NCBI GenBank assembly: GCA_031556065.1
Contig: JAVBTR010000006.1
Coordinates: 55,949-119,948 of the forward strand
Origin: JAVBTR01 sp031556065
GTDB taxonomy: Bacteria; Bacillota; Clostridia; Christensenellales; Aristaeellaceae
Reading direction: 5' to 3'
DNA length: 64,000 nt
How positions within the stretch are numbered: position 1 is the stretch's first letter; every line of letters starts with the position of its first letter. The notes under the pieces were generated by a model that saw nothing but the letters and a program-made list of their open reading frames with translations, searched no databases and had not been told where the DNA came from. Of this stretch, positions 49,818 through 56,917 are shown in pieces. Made by a program: the position numbers and the translations under genes.

Positions 49818-50798
49818 ATGTTAAAAAAGATGATTTGTGTCGTTTTGGTATTGCTAATGGTATGCCCAATAGCTTTGGCCCAGGAAAAACCTTCTGTGGC
49901 ACTGCTGGTAGCAGGGTCTTTGGGGGATCGATCCTTTTCCGATTCCGCTTATGAAGGGCTTATGCGGCTGGAAAGGGAACTAGGCCTTAAGGTAAAGGTA
50001 ATGGAATGCAATCGGGAGAGCGATTGCTTTAAACAAAAAGTGTGGGAGGCCGCCCAGGAGTACGATGTGGTGGTGGCTATAAGCTATGAGTTCGAGGCGG
50101 GGCTAAGGGAAGTGGCGCCTCTGATGCCGGATGTGAAGTTTATTCAGGTGGAAAATGTTTTAACAGGCATTGAGAATGTGATGTGCATTAACTTCGCCCA
50201 AAATGAGGGAAGCTTTTTGGTAGGCTATATTGCCGCTAAATTAAGTGCTACGGATACCGTAGGCGCTATGGTGGGCATGGATTTGCCTAACATGAATGAG
50301 TTTGTGGTGGGCTTTGAAGCAGGAGCGAAATATGCCGGCGAGAATACAAAGGTGCTGGTACGCTATGCGGGAACCTTTGAAGACCCGGCGGCAGGGGAAG
50401 CACAAACCCTGGCCCTGTACGAAGAGGGCTGCGATGTGGTGTTTGGCGTAGCAGGGAAAACAGGGGACGGGGTGTTTGCCGCAGCTAAGGACAAGGGCAT
50501 TTATGTGATTGGCGTGGATCAGGACCAGAAATACATCGATCCTGAGCACATTGCTTGCTCTATGGTCAAAGAGGTAGGGGAGGTGGTTTTCGCCTCTGTA
50601 GCCGATTATGTGAACAACGGCGCGTTCCGTGGGGGCGAAAACTGGCAGGCTACCATGGCGGCAGGCTTCGTTTCCGTAGGTTACGGCGATGAAACCATGC
50701 CCCAGCAGGTGAATGAAGAATTGAAAAAAGAAGTGGAAGCCCTAAGCCAAAGGATAATGGACGGCACGATTGTGGTGCCTAGCGTTTACGATAAGTAA
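49818..50798 (+). CDS. Second BMP family binding protein, orphan
   Basis: A 326-residue exported protein of the BMP/Med family. A signal peptide (about 1-21, ending IALA-QEK) precedes VALLVAGSLGDRSFSDSAYEG, the family start, and YEEGCDVVFGVAGKTGDGVF and GVDQDQKYIDPEHI. As in the first BMP protein there is no proper lipobox. Cys16 lies in LMVC, which fits the consensus poorly. No ABC ATPase or permease is adjacent. It may share the transporter at 1-4.5 kb or act as a ligand sensor. The ATG at 49818 is eight bases after AAGGGG; the GTG at 49809 overlaps that site. Confidence 0.85.
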   Translation: MLKKMICVVLVLLMVCPIALAQEKPSVALLVAGSLGDRSFSDSAYEGLMRLERELGLKVKVMECNRESDCFKQKVWEAAQEYDVVVAISYEFEAGLREVAPLMPDVKFIQVENVLTGIENVMCINFAQNEGSFLVGYIAAKLSATDTVGAMVGMDLPNMNEFVVGFEAGAKYAGENTKVLVRYAGTFEDPAAGEAQTLALYEEGCDVVFGVAGKTGDGVFAAAKDKGIYVIGVDQDQKYIDPEHIACSMVKEVGEVVFASVADYVNNGAFRGGENWQATMAAGFVSVGYGDETMPQQVNEELKKEVEALSQRIMDGTIVVPSVYDK

Positions 50799-50813
50799 AC
50801 AGAGGAAAAGCGT

Positions 50814-50842
50814 TTGTCTTCTTGGTGAAATAATGGTATACT
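50814..50842 (+). promoter_or_regulatory. Promoter of ybaB-recR-rmuC
   Basis: TTGTCT (50814-50819), 17 bases, TATACT (50837-50842). Confidence 0.65.
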
Positions 50843-50881
50843 ATATAAGGTATTCTAAGCGATAATCTGGAGGGAATTGTT

Positions 50882-51220
50882 ATGGCAAGGCAGAACTTCG
50901 GCGGATTTGGCGGCGGCGGGAATATGCAGCAATTAATGCGGCAGGCCCAGAAGCTGCAGGAGCAAATGCAAAAGGCCCAGGAAGATTTGGATGTGAAAGA
51001 ATACGAAGCTTCTTCCGGTGGCGGGATGGTGACGGTGAAGGTTTCCGGCACAAGGCAGCTTGTTTCTCTTTCGATTAACGAAAGCGTGATCGATCCTGAA
51101 GATAAAGAACTTTTGGAAGACATGATCATGGCGGCGGTGAACGAAGCCCTGCGCATTGGGGAAGAGGCCCGCGAAGCCACCATGTCAAAGCTTAGCCCCG
51201 GCATGGGAGGCATGTTTTAA
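50882..51220 (+). CDS. YbaB/EbfC family nucleoid-associated protein
   Basis: A 112-residue DNA-binding dimer of the YbaB family. The Gln-rich helical N-terminus (MQQLMRQAQKLQEQMQKAQ), GGGMVTVKVSG and INESVIDPEDKELLEDMI are characteristic, and the Gly/Met-rich end is common. It is normally found between dnaX and recR. Here dnaX is missing, but recR follows after two bases. The likely role is in DNA organisation or recombinational repair. Confidence 0.95.
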   Translation: MARQNFGGFGGGGNMQQLMRQAQKLQEQMQKAQEDLDVKEYEASSGGGMVTVKVSGTRQLVSLSINESVIDPEDKELLEDMIMAAVNEALRIGEEAREATMSKLSPGMGGMF

Positions 51221-51222
51221 TC

Positions 51223-51822
51223 ATGGCAGCGCAACCAGAGGCCATTGCCCGTATGGTTGGCCAACTGGCACGGCTTCCGGGTATTGGCAGCAAATCCGCC
51301 CAGCGGCTTGTTTACCATATTCTAAGCCTGCCGGAGGATGAGGTTCACGAACTGGCTGCTGCCATTTGGCAGGGGCGCAAGGCTATTCGCTATTGCCAGG
51401 TTTGCGGCAATTATACGGAAATGGATACCTGTAACATTTGCGGCGACGACAGGCGTCATAACGGGCAAATCTGTGTGGTGCGGGACCCCAGAGATGTAAA
51501 CGCCATAGAGCGTATGCGGGATTTCGAAGGGCTTTATCATGTGCTTCATGGCACCCTTTCGCCTATGGACGGCATTGGCCCCGAGGATATTCATATTAAA
51601 GAATTGCTTGCCCGCATTGGCAGCGAGAAAGTGGAAGAAGTGATTCTGGCCACCAACCCCGATATTGAAGGCGAAGCCACAGCGGCCTATATCGCAAGGC
51701 TGCTTAAGCCTATGGGTATTAAGGTCACCCGGATTGCCCATGGGGTGCCCGTAGGTAGCGACTTGGAATACGCCGATGAGGTCACCCTAAGCAAAGCCAT
51801 GGAAGGCAGAAGAGAAATATAA
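51223..51822 (+). CDS. recR: Recombination protein RecR
   Basis: A 199-residue repair protein that works with RecO and RecF to load RecA. The N-terminal helix-hairpin-helix LARLPGIGSKSAQRL, the C4 zinc finger CQVCGNYTEMDTCNIC and a TOPRIM domain beginning ICVVRDPRDV with ATNPDIEGEAT are all intact. It is coupled to rmuC by a one-base overlap of stop and start. Confidence 0.97.
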   Translation: MAAQPEAIARMVGQLARLPGIGSKSAQRLVYHILSLPEDEVHELAAAIWQGRKAIRYCQVCGNYTEMDTCNICGDDRRHNGQICVVRDPRDVNAIERMRDFEGLYHVLHGTLSPMDGIGPEDIHIKELLARIGSEKVEEVILATNPDIEGEATAAYIARLLKPMGIKVTRIAHGVPVGSDLEYADEVTLSKAMEGRREI

Positions 51823-53027
51823 TGGAAATGCAGCAGCTTATTTTTGTGATAGCAGCAGCGGTGATACTGCTGCTGCTGATTCTTATTTTAGCCCTTCAAA
51901 GTGCACAGAACCGGCGTGTCAAAAAAGAATTGAACCGTTTGCGCAGGCAAACCCAGGAGGATATTCAGCGTCTGTATTACGATCTTTCCATATCCAGCGG
52001 CGAAGCCATGCGTTCTGGCAACGACAGCCTTTTAAACACCCTCCAATCCATTACTGCCATACAGGGGGAGCAGTTGGACAGGCTTTACCAATACACCAAG
52101 GATAGCCTTGATAAAAACGAATACCGTATTTCCGGTATTACCAGAACCCTGGATGGCAAGTTGGACGCCATGCGCCACACGGTAGATGAAAAGCTTCAAA
52201 GCACTCTGGATCAAAAACTGAACGAAAGCTTCAGCCAGGTAAGCGCCCGGCTTGAACAGGTGTATAAGGGCCTTGGGGAAATGCAAACCCTGGCTGCTGG
52301 GGTGGGCGATTTGAAAAAAGTGCTGACAAACGTAAAAACCCGGGGTATATGGGGGGAAATGCAGTTAAGCGCCCTGCTTGCCCAGATGCTTTCTCCCGCC
52401 CAGTACGAAGAAAACGTGGCGGTTTCAGAGGGCCAGGAGCGGGTGGAATTTGCTGTAAAGCTCCCAGGCCATGACGATGGCACGATTTATCTGCCTATCG
52501 ATTCCAAGTTTCCTCAGGAAAGCTATGTTCGGCTAGTAGAGGCGGCAGAAAACGGAGACAAGGAAGGGCTGGAAGCAAGCCGGAAGGAGCTTTATGCTCG
52601 GTTGCTGGAAGAGGGCAAGAGGATTGCTTCTAAATACGTAAAGCCGCCTGCTACAACGGATTTTGCAATTATGTTTTTGCCTGTTGAAGGGTTGTACGCG
52701 GAATTGATGCGGGATATGGCTAAGGTGGAAGAACTGCAAACCAAGCACCGTGTGGTGGTAGCAGGGCCAAGCACCCTAGCAGCCCTTTTGAATAGCTTGC
52801 AGATGGGCTTTAGAACCTTGGCTATTGAACAGCGTTCCGGGGAAGTATGGCAGCTGTTAGGGGCTGTGAAGGCCGATTTCGCCAGGTTTACCGATGCCCT
52901 TGAAAAGACCCAGGCAAAGCTTAAGCAGGCCTCCGACAGCATTGACAGCGCCTTTACACAGACAAAAAAAATCCAGCGCCACCTAAGAGAAGTGGAAGCG
53001 CTGGAGGATGAAAGCTTAATGGATTAG
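51822..53027 (+). CDS. rmuC: DNA recombination protein RmuC
   Basis: A 401-residue protein of the RmuC family, thought to limit DNA inversions at short inverted repeats. A membrane helix (about 4-24) leads to a long coiled coil (25-150) and then the nuclease-like core with TRGIWGEMQLSALLAQML, LPIDSKFPQESY and HRVVVAGPSTLAALLNSL. The last codons overlap the end of the convergent membrane-protein gene by four bases. Confidence 0.93.
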   Translation: MEMQQLIFVIAAAVILLLLILILALQSAQNRRVKKELNRLRRQTQEDIQRLYYDLSISSGEAMRSGNDSLLNTLQSITAIQGEQLDRLYQYTKDSLDKNEYRISGITRTLDGKLDAMRHTVDEKLQSTLDQKLNESFSQVSARLEQVYKGLGEMQTLAAGVGDLKKVLTNVKTRGIWGEMQLSALLAQMLSPAQYEENVAVSEGQERVEFAVKLPGHDDGTIYLPIDSKFPQESYVRLVEAAENGDKEGLEASRKELYARLLEEGKRIASKYVKPPATTDFAIMFLPVEGLYAELMRDMAKVEELQTKHRVVVAGPSTLAALLNSLQMGFRTLAIEQRSGEVWQLLGAVKADFARFTDALEKTQAKLKQASDSIDSAFTQTKKIQRHLREVEALEDESLMD

Positions 53028-53878
53028 GCGTTGACCATGGTTTTAATTTTTCTAAGAACTGTGAAGATAATGGCATACACCACCATGGAAGCCACAGCAC
53101 CGGCCAAGCACACAAGGCCGGTGTTATTTAATATGCCTTGTAAATGGGCAAGGATGGAGGCCAGAATGGTTTTAAAAGATTCATTGTAGGCCCCGACGTT
53201 TGCTGCGATGTCCAGGGATTGAATAAGGTGGTTGGCGCCCAGGAACAGCCCGCCGAAGAGGAAGGCGGCCAGACCTAAAAACCAGAGCATAAGGCTGAAC
53301 TGCTTAAGGGTCGAAAGAATGAGGAGGACCAGGCACAGGGTGAAAACCCCCAGGAGCCCGGCTTTTAAATAGGGAAGCAGCTCTAAATACTTTACAACAG
53401 AAACAGAACCGAACATATTGATAATGGTGTTTTCGTTGGCGTTCATCACTTCTGCCTGGATGAGTTTTTGTGTAAGCACATTGGAAGATTGCCTTTTTCT
53501 GTCATCCAACTTCTCCTGGGATTCAAAACCGGGAGCCAAAAGGGCACCATCAAAGGAAGGGGCCTCTGTCCAGTTATCTTTCGTTAATCCATTTTGCCAC
53601 CAAGAGACAATGGCCAGGTTATAATCCATTAGATTCTCTTGTGTAACCAGGGGCTTAATGGGTTCGCCATCGAAACGGTTCTTTTTCGCCAAGGTATCGA
53701 TAGCTTCATCGATGTTGGCTTTTTGCGTTGCGACGATGCCTTGGCTAAGCGCCGCTTCATAAGGTCCAGTGGTGTAAAGGTAGCTTTCAAAAAGTATAAT
53801 CAGCATAAAGGTGAAGGCGGCCAGGCCCATTAAAATAGCCAGTAGGCCGCGGAATGATTGCTTAAGAAATATTCTCAT
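53024..53878 (-). CDS. Unknown membrane protein, last gene of the redox operon
   Basis: A 284-residue protein I do not recognise with confidence. One membrane helix near the N-terminus (about 10-32) is followed by an extracytoplasmic domain of about 130 residues, then three more helices (about 172-192, 198-220 and 250-275). The layout recalls the TIGR01906-type integral membrane proteins, but the match is weak. It has no CXXC or metal motif. It lies 13 bases downstream of the 54-aa gene, and its end overlaps that of rmuC. Operon position suggests a part in the same membrane redox unit. Confidence 0.75.
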   Translation of the reverse strand: MRIFLKQSFRGLLAILMGLAAFTFMLIILFESYLYTTGPYEAALSQGIVATQKANIDEAIDTLAKKNRFDGEPIKPLVTQENLMDYNLAIVSWWQNGLTKDNWTEAPSFDGALLAPGFESQEKLDDRKRQSSNVLTQKLIQAEVMNANENTIINMFGSVSVVKYLELLPYLKAGLLGVFTLCLVLLILSTLKQFSLMLWFLGLAAFLFGGLFLGANHLIQSLDIAANVGAYNESFKTILASILAHLQGILNNTGLVCLAGAVASMVVYAIIFTVLRKIKTMVNA

Positions 53879-53891
53879 GGAAGCGCTCCTT

Positions 53892-54056
53892 TTAAATAAA
53901 CAATAGCCTTAGTAAGAGAAATGCGTGATCGGTCAAATCTTTTAACCTGGGTTGAAAATAAAAGACCGTGCCGCCAACTGCCGCTAAAAGGAGCGCGGGG
54001 GTTAACCAGAACAGGATGGAATGATGGTGAACCCGTTTGGAAACATGGTGGCTCAT
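53892..54056 (-). CDS. Small single-pass membrane protein, 54 aa
   Basis: This 54-codon gene was found by reading the gap. The ATG at 54056 overlaps the stop of the Fe-S protein gene (ATGA) and has AGGAGG six bases upstream. The protein has a His-rich start (MSHHVSKRVHHHS), one hydrophobic helix (about residues 14-33) and a short tail with a second hydrophobic stretch. The five N-terminal histidines in 13 residues could bind metal. No family is recognised. Coupling to an Fe-S membrane protein suggests a small subunit. Confidence 0.65.
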   Translation of the reverse strand: MSHHVSKRVHHHSILFWLTPALLLAAVGGTVFYFQPRLKDLTDHAFLLLRLLFI

Positions 54057-54937
54057 AAGGGACCTCCTGAATGTGATGCTTCATTATAACGTTTCTTTTG
54101 GTTTTTGACAATGCCAAAGGCAGGAAGGAGGGCTTTTTGCTTGCATGCCCCTGTGCAGTCACCGCAGCGGACACACTTAGGACTGTTGGGGGTTTTAGCT
54201 GGATCAAGCCCCATGGGGCAGGCAGCGGCGCAGGCACCGCAATGGGTACAGGCGGATTCGATGAACTTGAAATGATATAGGGCGATGGGGTTGAATAGCC
54301 CATAAATGGCTCCCAACGGGCATAAATAACGGCAAAAGGGCCGGTAGATTTTCAGGGAAAGCAGTAAAAGGGTAATCAGAGTGGTTAGTTTGAACCAGAA
54401 TAGGCCGCCCACAGCGGAAAAGAGTTCAGGGTTAACCAAAAGCTGGGGGAGAGCGGCCATGACTGTGCCAGAAGGGCAAAGAACCTTGCAAAACCATGGA
54501 TCACCCTGGCCGATGATGTTCACCGCGAAAACGGGCAGGATCATTACCACTAGAACCAGCACCCCGTAACGGAGAAGATCCCAATAACGGCTGAGCTTAA
54601 GGGGCATTGGTTTTTTTAGTGGAACGCGGTAAAGCAAATCCTGCAAAAGTCCAAAGGGGCATAAAAACCCACAGGTCAACCGGCCTCCTAAAGCGCCTGC
54701 GGCCATAAAAAAACCGACAATGTAAAACGAAAAATCGAACTGGCGGGAGCTGATGACGGCTTGCAAGGAACCAATGGGGCAGGCACCCAGGGCACCGGGA
54801 CAAGAATAGCAGTTAAGCCCCGGCAGGCAAACCTGCTTGAGCGGGCCTTGATACAGCCCTTTGCCCATAAAACCTTTTAAGTAGCCGTTGGACAAAGCCG
54901 TAAAAGCAATTTGAACGGCCAAACGAAACTTTTTCAT
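54053..54937 (-). CDS. NapH/YccM-like membrane 4Fe-4S protein
   Basis: A 294-residue polytopic membrane electron carrier. The first cytoplasmic Cys cluster reads CLPGLNCYSCPGALGACP, the CP loops FLCPFGLLQD and YLCPLGAIYG are those of the NapH/NosR group, and two [4Fe-4S] ferredoxin motifs (CTHCGACAAACP and CVRCGDCTGACK) close the protein. About five membrane segments. It would pass electrons across or along the membrane. The ATG at 54937 lies just after the stop of the CXXC peptide gene; a TTG at 54949 overlaps it. Its partners are the TlpA and CXXC proteins upstream. Confidence 0.88.
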   Translation of the reverse strand: MKKFRLAVQIAFTALSNGYLKGFMGKGLYQGPLKQVCLPGLNCYSCPGALGACPIGSLQAVISSRQFDFSFYIVGFFMAAGALGGRLTCGFLCPFGLLQDLLYRVPLKKPMPLKLSRYWDLLRYGVLVLVVMILPVFAVNIIGQGDPWFCKVLCPSGTVMAALPQLLVNPELFSAVGGLFWFKLTTLITLLLLSLKIYRPFCRYLCPLGAIYGLFNPIALYHFKFIESACTHCGACAAACPMGLDPAKTPNSPKCVRCGDCTGACKQKALLPAFGIVKNQKKRYNEASHSGGPL

Positions 54938-54941
54938 AGCG

Positions 54942-55076
54942 TTACCCAAGGCCTATGCACTCTAGGCAAATACGGATGGATTTTTGCAAAACCACGGATA
55001 CCTCGCCCCGGCTGATGCCGAAAAAGATAAAAGCAGCCCCCAGAAGGATGAATAAAAACGGCAAGAAGCGCTTCAT
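54942..55076 (-). CDS. CD1871A-type small CXXC membrane protein, 44 aa
   Basis: This 44-codon gene was read directly from the sequence. ATG at 55076 overlaps the tlpA-like stop (ATGA). The peptide has one membrane helix (about residues 4-20), then GEVSVVLQKSIRICLECIGLG with the CXXC pair CLEC near the end. This pattern fits the clostridial CD1871A family of CXXC proteins, which occur beside TlpA and 4Fe-4S proteins. The cysteine pair is probably a thiol relay between the extracytoplasmic TlpA protein and the Fe-S membrane protein. That role is inferred. Confidence 0.85.
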   Translation of the reverse strand: MKRFLPFLFILLGAAFIFFGISRGEVSVVLQKSIRICLECIGLG

Positions 55077-55615
55077 GGGGATACCTGTTCAAGCAACGGT
55101 TTAATAATGTCGAGCCACTGCTCCTCCGTTTTGGCCCCATAGTAGGCTGCGCTTATCATGTTACCGTTTTCATCCACAAAGAAGGTGCAAGGAACCCCGC
55201 GAACCTGTGACAGAAAAGACTGGTACATGGCCAGGTTGGGGATGATTTGGGGGTAGGTAACGCTGGTTACTGTCATGATTTCTTTTGCCAGATCCACCTG
55301 GCTTTGAACCAGGTTCAGGTCAAAATCCTGGGCATCCAGCAAAAGGCCCACCACCTGAAAGCTGCTTTCGCTTAAATCTATATGAATTTTCCCAAGGCTG
55401 GGCAGTTCAGAAAGGCAGGGGTTGCAGTAGGTGGCCCAGATGTTGATCATGGTCAGCTTATAATCTTTAAAAAGGGTTTGATCCACCTCGTTGCCGTCTA
55501 AATCTGTGGTTGCGAAGGAAGCTAAAATGGGAATGGGGGTTTCTGCGGGTTCCTGCGCTAAAGCATAGGAAAAAAGAAGGAATAGGCAAAGCAAGAATGC
55601 TGCCAATTTTTTCAT
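55073..55615 (-). CDS. TlpA-family thiol-disulfide protein
   Basis: A 180-residue exported thioredoxin-fold protein. A signal peptide (1-20, ending ALA-QEP) precedes a TlpA/ResA domain with the active site INIWATYCNPCLSELP (CNPC) and the cis-Pro segment VRGVPCTFFVDENG. There is an unusual Cys next to the cis-Pro. No lipobox is visible, so it may be free or anchored by an uncleaved signal. It starts 14 bases after the acetyltransferase gene in the same operon and is coupled to the CXXC gene. Confidence 0.9.
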   Translation of the reverse strand: MKKLAAFLLCLFLLFSYALAQEPAETPIPILASFATTDLDGNEVDQTLFKDYKLTMINIWATYCNPCLSELPSLGKIHIDLSESSFQVVGLLLDAQDFDLNLVQSQVDLAKEIMTVTSVTYPQIIPNLAMYQSFLSQVRGVPCTFFVDENGNMISAAYYGAKTEEQWLDIIKPLLEQVSP

Positions 55616-55629
55616 GGGAAGCCTCCTTA

Positions 55630-56850
55630 TTAAAAGTAGTTATTAATGAACAGGGGCTTGCGGTAAAACACCTGTTCCAAAGCAGCTTCATTCAAAATCC
55701 GCACATTGGGCAATGGGAAAAGCTGGCCCGCATCGTAACGGCCAACCAAGGCGGCGGAGAAGACGCGGATATCCATTTGAATATCGGCTTCATCCTGTGT
55801 ACGGGAAACGGAAACAGCCCTGCCGCCAGTAAATATCACTTTAAAAGTGGCGCTGTTTTCTGCGATCTGATCGTCTTGAACTTTAATGGCAACTTCCCCG
55901 TTCCCACGGTACTGAGCTAGTTCCAGCGCCTTTTCTACGTTGATGACCCGCTGCATCCCGTTGAGGCAAAGCTCCCGCTTAGAGCCGGAAAGCACCATGT
56001 CAGTGCAATAAAGCTCTGGCATGGCATCCATGGGCAGGCGAAGGTTGGCGTAGGGGTAATCCGCCGCGTAGCCGGCGAGAAAGGTCATTAGCTGGCCCAA
56101 GGCTCTGGGGGAATCGTAGACCACTTCCCGCACGTCTAAATAACGGCTGCCGTCCATCATACCCTTTTTAAATATGATGTAGCCATTAGGCTGATTAAGG
56201 TCGTCGGTTAAAAGATAAGCATAGGTGTTTTTTGCGAAAGGGTCGGTGCCTTTTAAAAAGGCCCAGTGGTAAAAATCTCGTTTGAGCATAAGGTTATAGC
56301 GCATTTTGCTGTATGCCTTTTCAAAGGGAGCTGTGTCGCCGCCCCGGTATAGGGTGAAATGCCCGCCCACTGTGGGGAGAATGTGCCGTAGGCTGATGGT
56401 GTAGCTTAAAACCGGGTTTGAAAGGGAGTAGCCAAATTTTTCGTAATAGCTTTGGGAAAAGGGGTAGAGGTAGGAAAAAACAGTGCCGTCCTGATACTGA
56501 TCCCTCAGGGCCAACTGGAAAATAGAACGGATACCCCCAGTGCGCCGATATTCGGGCAGGGTACATACGCCGCCTACCCCATTCATTTTAACCATGTGGC
56601 CGTCGAACTGGGCTGTAAAGGGCATAAAGGCAATGCCGCTTGTAAGAATGCCTTCATCGGTAAAGGTGCCGTAAAGACAATCCTCTAAAAAATAATCCAT
56701 AGCGTTATCAGCTTTATCCCGCTTTTGTAAGGCTTCTTCGTAATATTCAAGAGCGGTTTTTCCTTTTGTATCGTGAGGCCATTCAAAACACAGGGCGGAT
56801 ATGTTCAAATAGTCCATTACATCTTGGGGCAGGCACTTTCTGGTAAGCAT
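55630..56850 (-). CDS. Eis-like GNAT acetyltransferase with SCP2-like C-terminal domain
   Basis: A 406-residue cytoplasmic acetyltransferase of the enhanced-intracellular-survival (Eis) architecture: two GNAT regions and a sterol-carrier-like C-terminal domain. Acetyl-CoA loop VGGVCTLPEYRRTGGIRSIF is near residue 92, SYLYPFSQSYYEKFGY is the family hallmark, and the C-terminus (about 300-406) is the SCP2-like part. Eis enzymes acetylate amines, including aminoglycosides; the natural substrate here is unknown. It is first in the operon with the TlpA/CXXC/Fe-S genes, perhaps by chance of transcription. Confidence 0.85.
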   Translation of the reverse strand: MLTRKCLPQDVMDYLNISALCFEWPHDTKGKTALEYYEEALQKRDKADNAMDYFLEDCLYGTFTDEGILTSGIAFMPFTAQFDGHMVKMNGVGGVCTLPEYRRTGGIRSIFQLALRDQYQDGTVFSYLYPFSQSYYEKFGYSLSNPVLSYTISLRHILPTVGGHFTLYRGGDTAPFEKAYSKMRYNLMLKRDFYHWAFLKGTDPFAKNTYAYLLTDDLNQPNGYIIFKKGMMDGSRYLDVREVVYDSPRALGQLMTFLAGYAADYPYANLRLPMDAMPELYCTDMVLSGSKRELCLNGMQRVINVEKALELAQYRGNGEVAIKVQDDQIAENSATFKVIFTGGRAVSVSRTQDEADIQMDIRVFSAALVGRYDAGQLFPLPNVRILNEAALEQVFYRKPLFINNYF

Positions 56851-56877
56851 AGCAGACTCCTCCTTTGAGATAGCTAT

Positions 56878-56906
56878 ACTATATCATTTTTTTTGCTACC
56901 TAACAA
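56878..56906 (-). promoter_or_regulatory. Promoter of the Eis-TlpA-FeS operon
   Basis: Reading leftward: TTGTTA (56906-56901), 17 bases, TATAGT (56883-56878). AAAGGAGGAG follows before the ATG. Confidence 0.7.
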
Positions 56907-56917
56907 TGGTGCTTTGA

